From assembly GCA_900551235.1 (NCBI GenBank), contig URUU01000031.1, positions 1 through 26,949 of the forward strand: a DNA stretch of 26,949 nt. The letters are read 5' to 3'. Numbering within the stretch: the first letter of the stretch is position 1; each line of letters begins with the position of its first letter. A program made the translations under genes and the position numbers. The notes below the pieces were generated by a model. The model was not told the origin of the DNA, did not search any database, and saw only the letters and a list, made by a program, of their open reading frames with translations. Below, piece by piece: positions 1 through 6,261 of the stretch. This DNA is from an uncultured Lachnospiraceae bacterium. GTDB lineage: Bacteria; Bacillota; Clostridia; Lachnospirales; Lachnospiraceae.

Positions 1-55
1 TATTGCTACCACAGGCACCTGAAGCCTGCGCGTCTGCCAATTCCGCCACTTCCGC
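1..55 (-). tRNA. tRNA-Leu(CAG), 5' part, cut by window edge
   Basis: The reverse complement of these bases is identical to the first 55 nt of the complete tRNA-Leu at 2408-2491: acceptor strand GCGGAAG (49-55), D-arm, anticodon stem CAGGC/GCCTG and loop TTCAGGT. The anticodon CAG lies at 19-21 and reads CUG. The variable arm, T-arm and 3' acceptor strand lie beyond the left edge. It is an inverted second copy of the same gene about 2.4 kb away. Confidence 0.93.
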
Positions 56-95
56 GTATTGTTTCTGTGAAGCTGACTCGCAACTCACAACGCAT

Positions 96-124
96 ATATT
101 ACTACATAGATGGACGTTTGTCAA
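96..124 (-). promoter_or_regulatory. Sigma-A promoter of minus-strand tRNA-Leu
   Basis: Read on the minus strand there is a -35 TTGACA (119-124), a 17-bp spacer and a -10 TAATAT (96-101). Transcription would start near 89, giving a leader of about 34 nt before the tRNA 5' end at 55. Box match and spacing are near consensus. Confidence 0.8.
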
Positions 125-134
125 GATTTTTTTG

Positions 135-167
135 AAAAAAAGTCAAGCGGATATTCGCAATCCGCTT
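135..167 (-). terminator. Rho-independent-like terminator on minus strand, orphan
   Basis: An 8-bp perfect stem AAGCGGAT (145-152) / ATCCGCTT (160-167) with a 7-nt loop is followed, on the minus strand, by GAC and seven T (141-135). No minus-strand gene precedes it inside the window, so it may block antisense transcription from entering the tRNA or be left from a lost gene. Its activity is inferred from shape only. Confidence 0.5.
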
Positions 168-245
168 TGCTACTTGCTTGATTTGATTAAATAGAGGAAA
201 AAACAGAACAGAAATAGTATGAAGAAAAGGAAAAGGACAATCAGG

Positions 246-274
246 TTGCCAAAAGAAACAGAAGATCCTATAAT
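246..274 (+). promoter_or_regulatory. Promoter of the small protein/nuclease operon
   Basis: TTGCCA (246-251), 17-bp spacer, then a perfect TATAAT (269-274). Start would be near 281, about 100 nt before the first start codon. The non-coding stretch 56-379 holds this promoter, the minus-strand tRNA promoter and the orphan hairpin. I see nothing else in it. Confidence 0.75.
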
Positions 275-379
275 AGAGATGCCAAAGTGAAAAACGCAAA
301 AGCGGAAGCTGCCTGTACAGAAAGCAGCAGGCAATATCGGAAGTGGGGATAAAAGACAGAAAACAGGAGGGAGAGAAAG

Positions 380-793
380 ATGATTGTGATTGTTTGCACA
401 GAAGACAGAGGCGGTATGCTTTTTAACAACCGGAGGGTGTCGAAAGACCGGATCGTGCTACAGAGGGTACTGAAGCTGTCGGAAGGAAAGAAACTCTGGA
501 TCCATCCATTTTCTGAAAAACTTTTTGAAGAGGAAAGTTCAGAAAACTTGTATGTGGATGAAAAATTTCTGGAAAAGGCAGAAGAAGGGGAGTTCTGTTT
601 CGTGGAGAATCAGACATTAAAAGAAGTGGAAGAGCAGATCGAAAAACTGATCGTATTTGGATGGAACCGGACATATCCGTTTGATTTTAAACTGGATCTG
701 GAACTGGATTGGATGGACAAGACGGCGGAAGAGGAATTTGCCGGATATTCCCACGAAAAGATCACCCTCTCGCAGTATGAAAAAAAGAAGTAA
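380..793 (+). CDS. Small acidic protein of unknown function, upstream of nuclease
   Basis: This is a 137-residue soluble protein without signal peptide or membrane segment. It starts at ATG after a good AGGAGGGAG ribosome-binding site (about 364-372). It has many Glu and Lys residues and a short N-terminal strand (MIVIVCTED) followed by a GGMLFNNRR segment and a C-terminal WMDKTAEEEFAGYSHEK segment. I recall similar small proteins next to secreted nucleases in Lachnospiraceae, sometimes labelled ribonuclease Z, but no metallo-beta-lactamase motif (HxHxDH) is present, so that name is not supported. It ends 53 bp before the nuclease lipoprotein and probably shares its promoter at 246-274. Its function is unknown. 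An accessory or immunity-like role for the nuclease is only a guess. Confidence 0.8.
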   Translation: MIVIVCTEDRGGMLFNNRRVSKDRIVLQRVLKLSEGKKLWIHPFSEKLFEEESSENLYVDEKFLEKAEEGEFCFVENQTLKEVEEQIEKLIVFGWNRTYPFDFKLDLELDWMDKTAEEEFAGYSHEKITLSQYEKKK

Positions 794-846
794 TGTAACA
801 GATACAATCAAAAAACGGAAGAAACAGGAAAGGACAGGAAAAGAAG

Positions 847-1962
847 ATGAAAGAAAACAGGAAGAACAGGAAATGGTTATTTTCCATCGGGTTCCTGCTG
901 GCAGCATTACTGATAGGAGGATGCCAGGCAGAAACCGGGACAAAGAAGACAGATGCCATAACGCAGCAGGCAATGACAGAAGCAAAAGTGGACACGCTGG
1001 AGAACGGGCAGAAACAGGAAGCGGGTGCTGCAGCGGATGAAACGGAAGGAACAGCGGATCTGGTGGATGGAGATAGCGTTTCTGCAACAGAGAAAAGCTC
1101 GGCTCTTACCATGGATGAGATTCCGGCATTTGCGGATATGCCATATGCAGTGATCGATGATAATGAACCGGATTTTCAGGAGAGTGATTATTCCGAAACA
1201 TCGTATGAATATTATGGCGACCTGGATGAACTGGGCAGATGCACGGCGGCAGTCTCGAACATCGGGAAAGATCTGATGCCGACGAAAAAGCGTGAATCCA
1301 TCGGGAAAGTAAAACCAAGCGGATGGCATACGGTGAAATATGATTTTGTAGATGGAAAGTACTTATATAACAGATGTCATCTGATCGGTTATCAACTGAC
1401 GGCAGAGAATGCCAATGAGAAGAATCTGATCACCGGGACAAGATATATGAACGTGGAGGGAATGCTGCCATTTGAAAATATGGTAGCTGATTACATCAAA
1501 GAAACAGGCAACCATGTTCTGTACCGCGTGACGCCAATCTATACAGGAGATAATCTGGTGGCGGATGGCGTCGAGATGGAAGCAAGATCTGTAGAAGATG
1601 ATGGAGAGGGTATCAGTTATCATGTGTTTGTGTACAATGAACAGCCAGGTGTTGTGATCGACCATGCAACAGGAGAAAGTCATCTGGCGGAAGATGCCGA
1701 AGTTTATACAAGCCAGGAAGAGAATGCAGATTCGAATGAAGGAAATGCAGGGGGAGTTCAGACAGAAGCAGTGCCAGAACAGATGCAGGAACAGGCAGCA
1801 ACGGCCAGTGAATATATCCTGAATACCAATACCATGAAATTTCATCGTCCAGGATGCTCAGGTGTGGAACAGATGAGTGATGCGAACAAATGGGAATATA
1901 ATGGTACACGGGATGAAGTGATTGGCATGGGATACGAACCGTGCAGGCGATGCAATCCGTAA
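847..1962 (+). CDS. Secreted DNA/RNA non-specific endonuclease lipoprotein
   Basis: This 371-residue predicted lipoprotein has a basic N-terminus, a hydrophobic helix and the lipobox LIGG-C, with Cys26 as the lipid-bearing residue. Residues about 55-110 are acidic and low-complexity. The nuclease domain (about 115-270) resembles the EndA/DNA-entry-nuclease branch of the beta-beta-alpha-metal family. It contains NRCHLIGYQL with His178 in the position of the DRGH catalytic His, and NLITGTRYMN (193-202) carrying the metal-binding Asn. After a Gln/Glu-rich linker, residues 323-371 form a small Ada-like metal-binding module with His333, Cys337, Cys366 and Cys369 (FHRPGC...PCRRC). The family cleaves nucleic acid outside the cell, for DNA uptake or nutrient use; which applies here is not visible. 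It is second in a two-gene operon. Confidence 0.9.
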   Translation: MKENRKNRKWLFSIGFLLAALLIGGCQAETGTKKTDAITQQAMTEAKVDTLENGQKQEAGAAADETEGTADLVDGDSVSATEKSSALTMDEIPAFADMPYAVIDDNEPDFQESDYSETSYEYYGDLDELGRCTAAVSNIGKDLMPTKKRESIGKVKPSGWHTVKYDFVDGKYLYNRCHLIGYQLTAENANEKNLITGTRYMNVEGMLPFENMVADYIKETGNHVLYRVTPIYTGDNLVADGVEMEARSVEDDGEGISYHVFVYNEQPGVVIDHATGESHLAEDAEVYTSQEENADSNEGNAGGVQTEAVPEQMQEQAATASEYILNTNTMKFHRPGCSGVEQMSDANKWEYNGTRDEVIGMGYEPCRRCNP

Positions 1963-2018
1963 AAGTATTTAGTGATTCCACAGTACGCGGCAGATATTTT
2001 GAATGCTGCTAAATGGTT

Positions 2019-2072
2019 GCAAAAATACAAAAAATTTCAAAAATACAAAAAAATAAAAAAATTTCAAAAAAG
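2019..2072 (+). promoter_or_regulatory. A-rich tract (UP-element-like) upstream of tRNA promoter
   Basis: About 50 bp composed almost only of A runs broken by TAC, TTTC and T, lying just before the -35 box of the tRNA-Leu(AAG) promoter. Phased A-tracts in this position are typical of UP elements that raise stable-RNA transcription. A similar tract lies at 2329-2362 before the next tRNA promoter. No terminator for the upstream nuclease gene is obvious between 1963 and 2018. Confidence 0.55.
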
Positions 2073-2075
2073 GGG

Positions 2076-2104
2076 TTGACGAAAGGGGAGTAAGGTGCTA
2101 TACT
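2076..2104 (+). promoter_or_regulatory. Promoter of tRNA-Leu(AAG)
   Basis: TTGACG (2076-2081), 17-bp spacer, TATACT (2099-2104), with TG at 2096-2097 making an extended -10. Start would be near 2111, only a few bases before the tRNA at 2117. With the A-rich tract upstream it looks like a strong stable-RNA promoter. Confidence 0.85.
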
Positions 2105-2116
2105 CTCCAGTGTCAG

Positions 2117-2201
2117 GCAGTTGTGGCGGAATTGGCATACGCGCTAGACTAAGGATCTAGTCTGGGATAACTGGGTACGGGTTCAAGTCCCGTCAACTGC
2201 A
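2117..2201 (+). tRNA. tRNA-Leu(AAG)
   Basis: This is a complete class II tRNA. It has a 7-bp acceptor GCAGTTG/CAACTGC with discriminator A, a leucine-type D-arm, anticodon stem CTAGA/TCTAG with loop CTAAGGA (anticodon AAG at 2151-2153), a long variable arm, and a T-arm ACGGG/CCCGT around TTCAAGT. CCA is not encoded. An A at position 34 would need conversion to inosine to read CUC as well as CUU. Such A34 leucine tRNAs are uncommon in bacteria but known in some Firmicutes. Confidence 0.95.
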
Positions 2202-2204
2202 TAA

Positions 2205-2235
2205 AAGAGTTCGATGAAAATCGGACTCTTTTTTT
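2205..2235 (+). terminator. Rho-independent terminator after tRNA-Leu(AAG)
   Basis: A 10-bp stem AAGAGTTCGA / TCGGACTCTT (one G-T pair) with loop TGAAAA is followed by a run of seven T (2229-2235). It starts four bases after the tRNA. The 130 bp from here to the next promoter contain an A/T-rich stretch and no gene. Confidence 0.9.
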
Positions 2236-2366
2236 AGCTTACAGAAATAGCTTCCCTGTCGCCCTGTGCAGGCACATCGTAGTTTCGGGTTTTTAACCCT
2301 GATATTTTGCAAATTATCTGAATTGCAGAAAAAATATAAAAAACATAAAAAAATCAAAAAATATTA

Positions 2367-2395
2367 TTGACAACCACGGAAACCTGTGGTATAAA
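2367..2395 (+). promoter_or_regulatory. Promoter of tRNA-Leu(CAG)
   Basis: Consensus TTGACA (2367-2372), 17-bp spacer and TATAAA (2390-2395), with TG at 2387-2388 as an extended -10. It is preceded by an A-rich tract (2329-2362). Start near 2402, a few bases before the tRNA. Confidence 0.87.
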
Positions 2396-2407
2396 TATAT
2401 CTGTGAT

Positions 2408-2491
2408 GCGGAAGTGGCGGAATTGGCAGACGCGCAGGCTTCAGGTGCCTGTGGTAGCAATACCGTGCGGGTTCAAGTCCCGCCTTCCGCA
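2408..2491 (+). tRNA. tRNA-Leu(CAG)
   Basis: Complete class II tRNA with acceptor GCGGAAG/CTTCCGC plus discriminator A, leucine D-arm, anticodon stem CAGGC/GCCTG, loop TTCAGGT (anticodon CAG at 2442-2444), variable arm and T-arm around TTCAAGT. CCA is not encoded. Its first 55 nt are identical to the inverted copy at the left edge. Confidence 0.96.
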
Positions 2492-2506
2492 CTTTTTATT
2501 TGCGAA

Positions 2507-2538
2507 AATGCTCATGACTCTGGTCGTGGGCATTTTTT
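2507..2538 (+). terminator. Rho-independent terminator after tRNA-Leu(CAG)
   Basis: A 12-bp stem AATGCTCATGAC / GTCGTGGGCATT (two G-T pairs) with loop TCTG runs into six T (2533-2538). It separates the tRNA from the apt promoter. Confidence 0.9.
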
Positions 2539-2561
2539 ATTATCAAGCAAAAGGTAGAGTC

Positions 2562-2590
2562 TTGCAAAGATAATCTTTGAATGATATACT
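2562..2590 (+). promoter_or_regulatory. Promoter upstream of apt
   Basis: TTGCAA (2562-2567), 17-bp spacer, TATACT (2585-2590), with TG at 2582-2583 (extended -10). The leader is about 60 nt. No other clear promoter is seen before relA, so it may serve the whole apt-relA-aspS run. Confidence 0.75.
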
Positions 2591-2655
2591 GAATAAATGA
2601 TTAGAAAAATCAGCAGAATGATAAAACAAATGCCATGTACAGGAGGAGCAGACAT

Positions 2656-3180
2656 ATGAAAAAACTGGAAGAATATGTAAGAAGTATACCGGATTTTCCG
2701 GAACCTGGAATTATTTTCCGTGATATCACAACGATTTTGCAGGATTCGGATGGATTGCATCTGGCTATTCAGTCCATGCAGGACAAACTGGAGAATACGG
2801 AATTTGACGTGGTTGTCGGCACAGAGTCCAGAGGTTTTATTTTTGGTGTACCGATTGCATATAATCTGCACAAGGCATTTGTACCGGTTCGCAAAAAGGG
2901 TAAGCTGCCATGTGAGGCGGTAAGCAAGGAGTATGATCTGGAATATGGCAGTGCTGTGATCGAGATGCATAAGGATTCCATCAAACCTGGACAGAAAGTT
3001 GTGCTGGTAGATGACCTGGTGGCTACCGGAGGAACGATTGAAGCTGCGATCAGGCTGGTTGAGGAGCTTGGCGGTGAAGTAATGAAAGTGGTTTTCCTGA
3101 TGGAGCTTGCAGGACTGAACGGCCGCGAGAGATTAAAAGGGTATGATGTAGAGTCTGTACTCTGCTATGAAGGGAAATAG
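2656..3180 (+). CDS. apt: Adenine phosphoribosyltransferase
   Basis: The enzyme makes AMP and pyrophosphate from adenine and PRPP in cytoplasmic purine salvage. The 174 residues match the usual bacterial length. Visible are the N-terminal IPDFPEPGIIFRDIT segment typical of Apt, VVGTESRGFIFG, VPVRKKGKLP, and the PRPP-binding loop VLVDDLVATGGT at 117-127 with Asp119/Asp120. An in-frame ATG at 2635 exists, but the AGGAGG at 2641-2646 sits correctly for ATG 2656 and the family begins there. It lies 90 bp before relA, and the same pairing is common in Firmicutes, linking adenine salvage to (p)ppGpp metabolism. Confidence 0.96.
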   Translation: MKKLEEYVRSIPDFPEPGIIFRDITTILQDSDGLHLAIQSMQDKLENTEFDVVVGTESRGFIFGVPIAYNLHKAFVPVRKKGKLPCEAVSKEYDLEYGSAVIEMHKDSIKPGQKVVLVDDLVATGGTIEAAIRLVEELGGEVMKVVFLMELAGLNGRERLKGYDVESVLCYEGK

Positions 3181-3210
3181 GAACAGCAGACAATAGATGA
3201 GTGCTAATCA

Positions 3211-3241
3211 GCGACAAAACGTGCAAAGCGTGTTTTATCGC
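3211..3241 (+). other. Strong hairpin between apt and relA without T-run
   Basis: GCGACAAAAC (3211-3220) pairs with GTTTTATCGC (3232-3241) except one C/A mismatch. The stem continues inward through G-T pairs and GC pairs to an AAA loop (3225-3227), about 14 pairs in all. What follows is CGCAGATTT rather than a T-run, so it is not a normal terminator. It could be a processing or stability element between apt and relA mRNA. Confidence 0.55.
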
Positions 3242-3270
3242 CGCAGATTTCCGGAAAGAGGGTACTGACT

Positions 3271-5598
3271 ATGAGCGACGAAAAAAATAAGACAGATACA
3301 ACAGAGATAAAAAAATCAGAGATCAAAAAGGCGGAAATCAAAAAAGCAGATGCAAACGTAAAATCCATGGAAGATTTTACAAGTCCGGAGATTTTATATG
3401 ACGAACTGATTGCGAGTGTAAAAAAGTATCATCCGTCTACGGATATCAGCATGATCGAGAAAGCTTATAAGATTGCTTACGAAGCACATAAGGACCAGAA
3501 AAGAAAATCGGGAGAACCGTATATTATCCATCCTCTGTGCGTAGGGATCATTCTTGCGGATCTGGAGCTGGACAAAGAAACGATTGTTGCAGGACTGCTT
3601 CATGATGTTGTGGAAGATACTGTTATGACGACCGAAGAGATCACGGAAGAGTTTGGGGCAGAGGTTGCACTTCTGGTCGATGGTGTTACCAAGCTGGGAC
3701 AACTGAGTTATTCTGCTGACAAGGTAGAGGTGCAGGCTGAGAACCTGCGTAAGATGTTTCTTGCCATGGCAAAGGATATCCGTGTTATCCTGATCAAGCT
3801 TGCGGACCGGCTTCACAATATGCGTACACTGAAATATATGAAACCGGAGAAGCAGAAAGAAAAAGCAAGAGAGACGATGGATATCTATGCCCCGCTTGCC
3901 CAGAGACTTGGTATTTCCAAGATCAAAGTAGAGCTGGATGATCTGTCATTGAAATATCTGGAACCGGAAGTTTACTATGATCTGGTAGAGAAGATTGCCC
4001 TGCGGAAAACGGAGCGCCAGAAATTTGTGGATGGGATTGTTGCAGAAGTGCGGACGCATATTGAGAAGGCGGGGATCAGGGCGCAGATTGACGGGCGCGT
4101 CAAACATTTCTTCAGTATCTACAAAAAGATGGTAAATCAGGACAAGACGCTGGACCAGATTTATGATCTTTTTGCAGTGCGTATTATCGTAGATACGGTC
4201 AAAGACTGTTATGCGGCACTTGGTGTGATCCATGAGATGTACAAACCGATTCCGGGACGTTTCAAAGATTACATTGCGATGCCGAAGCCGAATATGTATC
4301 AGTCACTGCATACGACACTGATCGGACCGGGGGGAAGACCGTTTGAGATCCAGATCCGTACCTTTGAGATGCACCGTACTGCAGAATATGGTATTGCGGC
4401 ACACTGGAAATACAAAGAGGCATCAAATAACGGCGGCAATGTCAATATTTCCAAGCAGGAAGAAGAGAAGTTAAGCTGGCTGCGTCAGATTCTGGAATGG
4501 CAGAAGGACATGTCAGACGGCAAAGAGTTTATGAGTCTTCTGAAGAGCGATCTGGACCTTTTTGCAGAAAGTGTGTACTGTTTTACTCCGGCAGGAGATG
4601 TCAAGAATCTGCCGAATGGTTCCACACCGATCGATTTTGCATACAGCATCCACAGTGCAGTTGGCAATAAAATGATCGGGGCAAGGGCAAATGGCAAGCT
4701 GGTCAATATTGACTATGTGATCCAGAATGGTGACCGGATCGAGATTATCACATCTCAGAATTCTAAAGGGCCAAGCCGTGACTGGCTGAAGATCGTAAAA
4801 AGTGCCCAGGCAAAAAACAAGATCAACCAGTGGTTCCGCAATGAATTAAAAGAAGACAATATTACCCGCGGCAAGGAGCTGATGTCTGCTTATTGTAAGG
4901 GCAGAGGGATTACACAGAATGATCTGATGAAGCCTGCTTATATGGAAAGTGTGATGCGTAAGTATGGTTTCCGTGACTGGGATTCCGCACTGGCAGCAAT
5001 CGGACATGGCGGACTGAAAGAAGGCCAGGTTGTCAATAAACTTCTTGATGAATATAACAAGCAGCATCAGAAAGAAATCACGGATGAACACATCATGGAG
5101 GCTGCGGAAAACAAAGAAAAGATGCGGATCGCCAAATCCGGAAACGGTATTGTTGTAAAAGGCATCCATGATGTGGCTGTGCGTTTCTCAAAATGCTGTT
5201 CTCCGGTTCCGGGAGACGAGATCGTCGGATTTGTGACAAGAGGCCGCGGTATTTCCATTCACAGGACAGACTGCGTGAATGTGATCAACCTCTCGGAGGA
5301 AGACAGGGCAAGACTTATCGATGCAGAATGGCAGAAATCGGAGCCGGATAAAAATGAACGCTACACGGCGGAGATCAAGATCTTCGGATACAACCGTACC
5401 GGACTTCTTGTGGATATTACTAAAATTTTCACAGAACGGAAGATTGACTTAAGTTCGCTGAACTGTCGTGTGAGCAAGCAGGGAGTGGCTACGATCCTGC
5501 TTACCTTTGATGTACAGGGAAAAGAAGAACTGGCAAGCCTGACGGCAAAGATCCGGCAGATCGAGAGTGTGATCGATATTGAGCGTACATCAGGCTGA
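3271..5598 (+). CDS. relA: Bifunctional (p)ppGpp synthetase/hydrolase (RelA/SpoT homolog)
   Basis: This long RSH enzyme makes and degrades (p)ppGpp in the stringent response and binds the ribosome. Its 775 residues show all expected domains. The HD hydrolase (about 45-200) has IHP His87 and HDVVED with His111-Asp112. The synthetase (about 250-370) has RFKD at 330-333 followed by YIAMPKPNMYQS. This RXKD motif marks bifunctional Rel rather than E. coli RelA (EXDD). TGS spans about 434-493, a zinc-finger/RIS region holds Cys642, Cys643 and about Cys668, and a C-terminal ACT domain covers about 705-775. The N-terminal extension carries three five-residue repeats EIKK(S/A). The ATG follows GGAAAGAGGG at about 3252-3261. 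The next gene begins 16 bp downstream. Confidence 0.96.
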   Translation: MSDEKNKTDTTEIKKSEIKKAEIKKADANVKSMEDFTSPEILYDELIASVKKYHPSTDISMIEKAYKIAYEAHKDQKRKSGEPYIIHPLCVGIILADLELDKETIVAGLLHDVVEDTVMTTEEITEEFGAEVALLVDGVTKLGQLSYSADKVEVQAENLRKMFLAMAKDIRVILIKLADRLHNMRTLKYMKPEKQKEKARETMDIYAPLAQRLGISKIKVELDDLSLKYLEPEVYYDLVEKIALRKTERQKFVDGIVAEVRTHIEKAGIRAQIDGRVKHFFSIYKKMVNQDKTLDQIYDLFAVRIIVDTVKDCYAALGVIHEMYKPIPGRFKDYIAMPKPNMYQSLHTTLIGPGGRPFEIQIRTFEMHRTAEYGIAAHWKYKEASNNGGNVNISKQEEEKLSWLRQILEWQKDMSDGKEFMSLLKSDLDLFAESVYCFTPAGDVKNLPNGSTPIDFAYSIHSAVGNKMIGARANGKLVNIDYVIQNGDRIEIITSQNSKGPSRDWLKIVKSAQAKNKINQWFRNELKEDNITRGKELMSAYCKGRGITQNDLMKPAYMESVMRKYGFRDWDSALAAIGHGGLKEGQVVNKLLDEYNKQHQKEITDEHIMEAAENKEKMRIAKSGNGIVVKGIHDVAVRFSKCCSPVPGDEIVGFVTRGRGISIHRTDCVNVINLSEEDRARLIDAEWQKSEPDKNERYTAEIKIFGYNRTGLLVDITKIFTERKIDLSSLNCRVSKQGVATILLTFDVQGKEELASLTAKIRQIESVIDIERTSG
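3304..3348 (+). repeat. Three tandem 15-bp repeats in relA N-terminus
   Basis: Units at 3304-3318, 3319-3333 and 3334-3348 encode EIKKS, EIKKA and EIKKA, just after the start codon of relA and before the HD domain. Third-position differences show it is not a fresh duplication. It lies in a charged, probably flexible leader. Confidence 0.7.
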
Positions 5599-5614
5599 TC
5601 GGGGGAAAGCGTTT

Positions 5615-6247
5615 ATGGGAAATATAAAAATAGAAAAAATGGTGCTTGGCATGGTACAGACTAATACCTGGTTTGTACTCCATGAAGAAACAAAAGAACT
5701 GATTCTGGTTGATCCGGCAGATGATGCGGCACGGATCATCCAAAAGATCGAAGAAAATGAATGGAAGCTGCAGGCAATCCTGCTTACACACGGTCATTTC
5801 GATCATATCGGTGCGGTGGATGATTTAAGAGCACATTTTATAGGTGTGCAGTGTTATGCCGGTGAGGACGAAAAGGAAGTTCTGGAAAATGGAAGTTACA
5901 ATCTTTCTGCTTCTTTTGGATCCGGGTTTGCAGTCCGGGCAGATCATCTGCTGAAAGATAAGGAAACACTGACTCTGGCAGGCTTCAAACTCCAGGTGAT
6001 CGAGACACCGGGACATACAAAGGGCGGTGTCTGTTATTATCTGCCGCAGGAGGGTGTACTGTTTTCAGGTGATACGTTGTTTCATGCAAGTGTCGGGAGA
6101 ACAGATTTTCCGACTGGGAGCATGTCACAGATCGTGCGTTCGCTGCGGTATCTGACAGAAAATCTGCCAGGCGAGACTGTAGTTTATCCGGGGCATCAGG
6201 AAACAACGACGATCGCCTGCGAAAAAAGATTTAATCCGTACTTATGA
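5615..6247 (+). CDS. MBL-fold hydrolase, glyoxalase II-like
   Basis: A 210-residue metallo-beta-lactamase-fold protein of the short, glyoxalase-II-like group widespread in Firmicutes. The metal ligands are visible: THGHFDH (His59, His61, Asp63, His64), GHTKGG His134, SGDTLF Asp153 and PGHQETT His194. It lacks the C-terminal helical domain of classical glyoxalase II, so the true substrate (S-lactoylglutathione-like thioester or another thioester/persulfide) is uncertain. ATG 5615 follows GGGGGAAAG (5600-5608). An upstream in-frame ATG at 5579 would overlap relA and has no site. Its stop overlaps an upstream hemZ ATG candidate by 4 bp, and it sits in the relA-to-aspS operon. Confidence 0.9.
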   Translation: MGNIKIEKMVLGMVQTNTWFVLHEETKELILVDPADDAARIIQKIEENEWKLQAILLTHGHFDHIGAVDDLRAHFIGVQCYAGEDEKEVLENGSYNLSASFGSGFAVRADHLLKDKETLTLAGFKLQVIETPGHTKGGVCYYLPQEGVLFSGDTLFHASVGRTDFPTGSMSQIVRSLRYLTENLPGETVVYPGHQETTTIACEKRFNPYL

Positions 6248-6261
6248 GAGGAAACCCCAAA

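Noticed and set aside
3..194. Small plus-strand frame at the left edge
   Set aside because: It runs through the tRNA-Leu gene and its promoter, so it is not a real gene.
380..793. Ribonuclease Z, a label I have seen on similar proteins
   Set aside because: The protein has 137 residues and no metallo-beta-lactamase metal-binding motif.
2019..2072. A-rich tract as a simple repeat or replication origin
   Set aside because: No DnaA boxes or ori genes are near. Its position before a tRNA promoter fits an UP-like element better.
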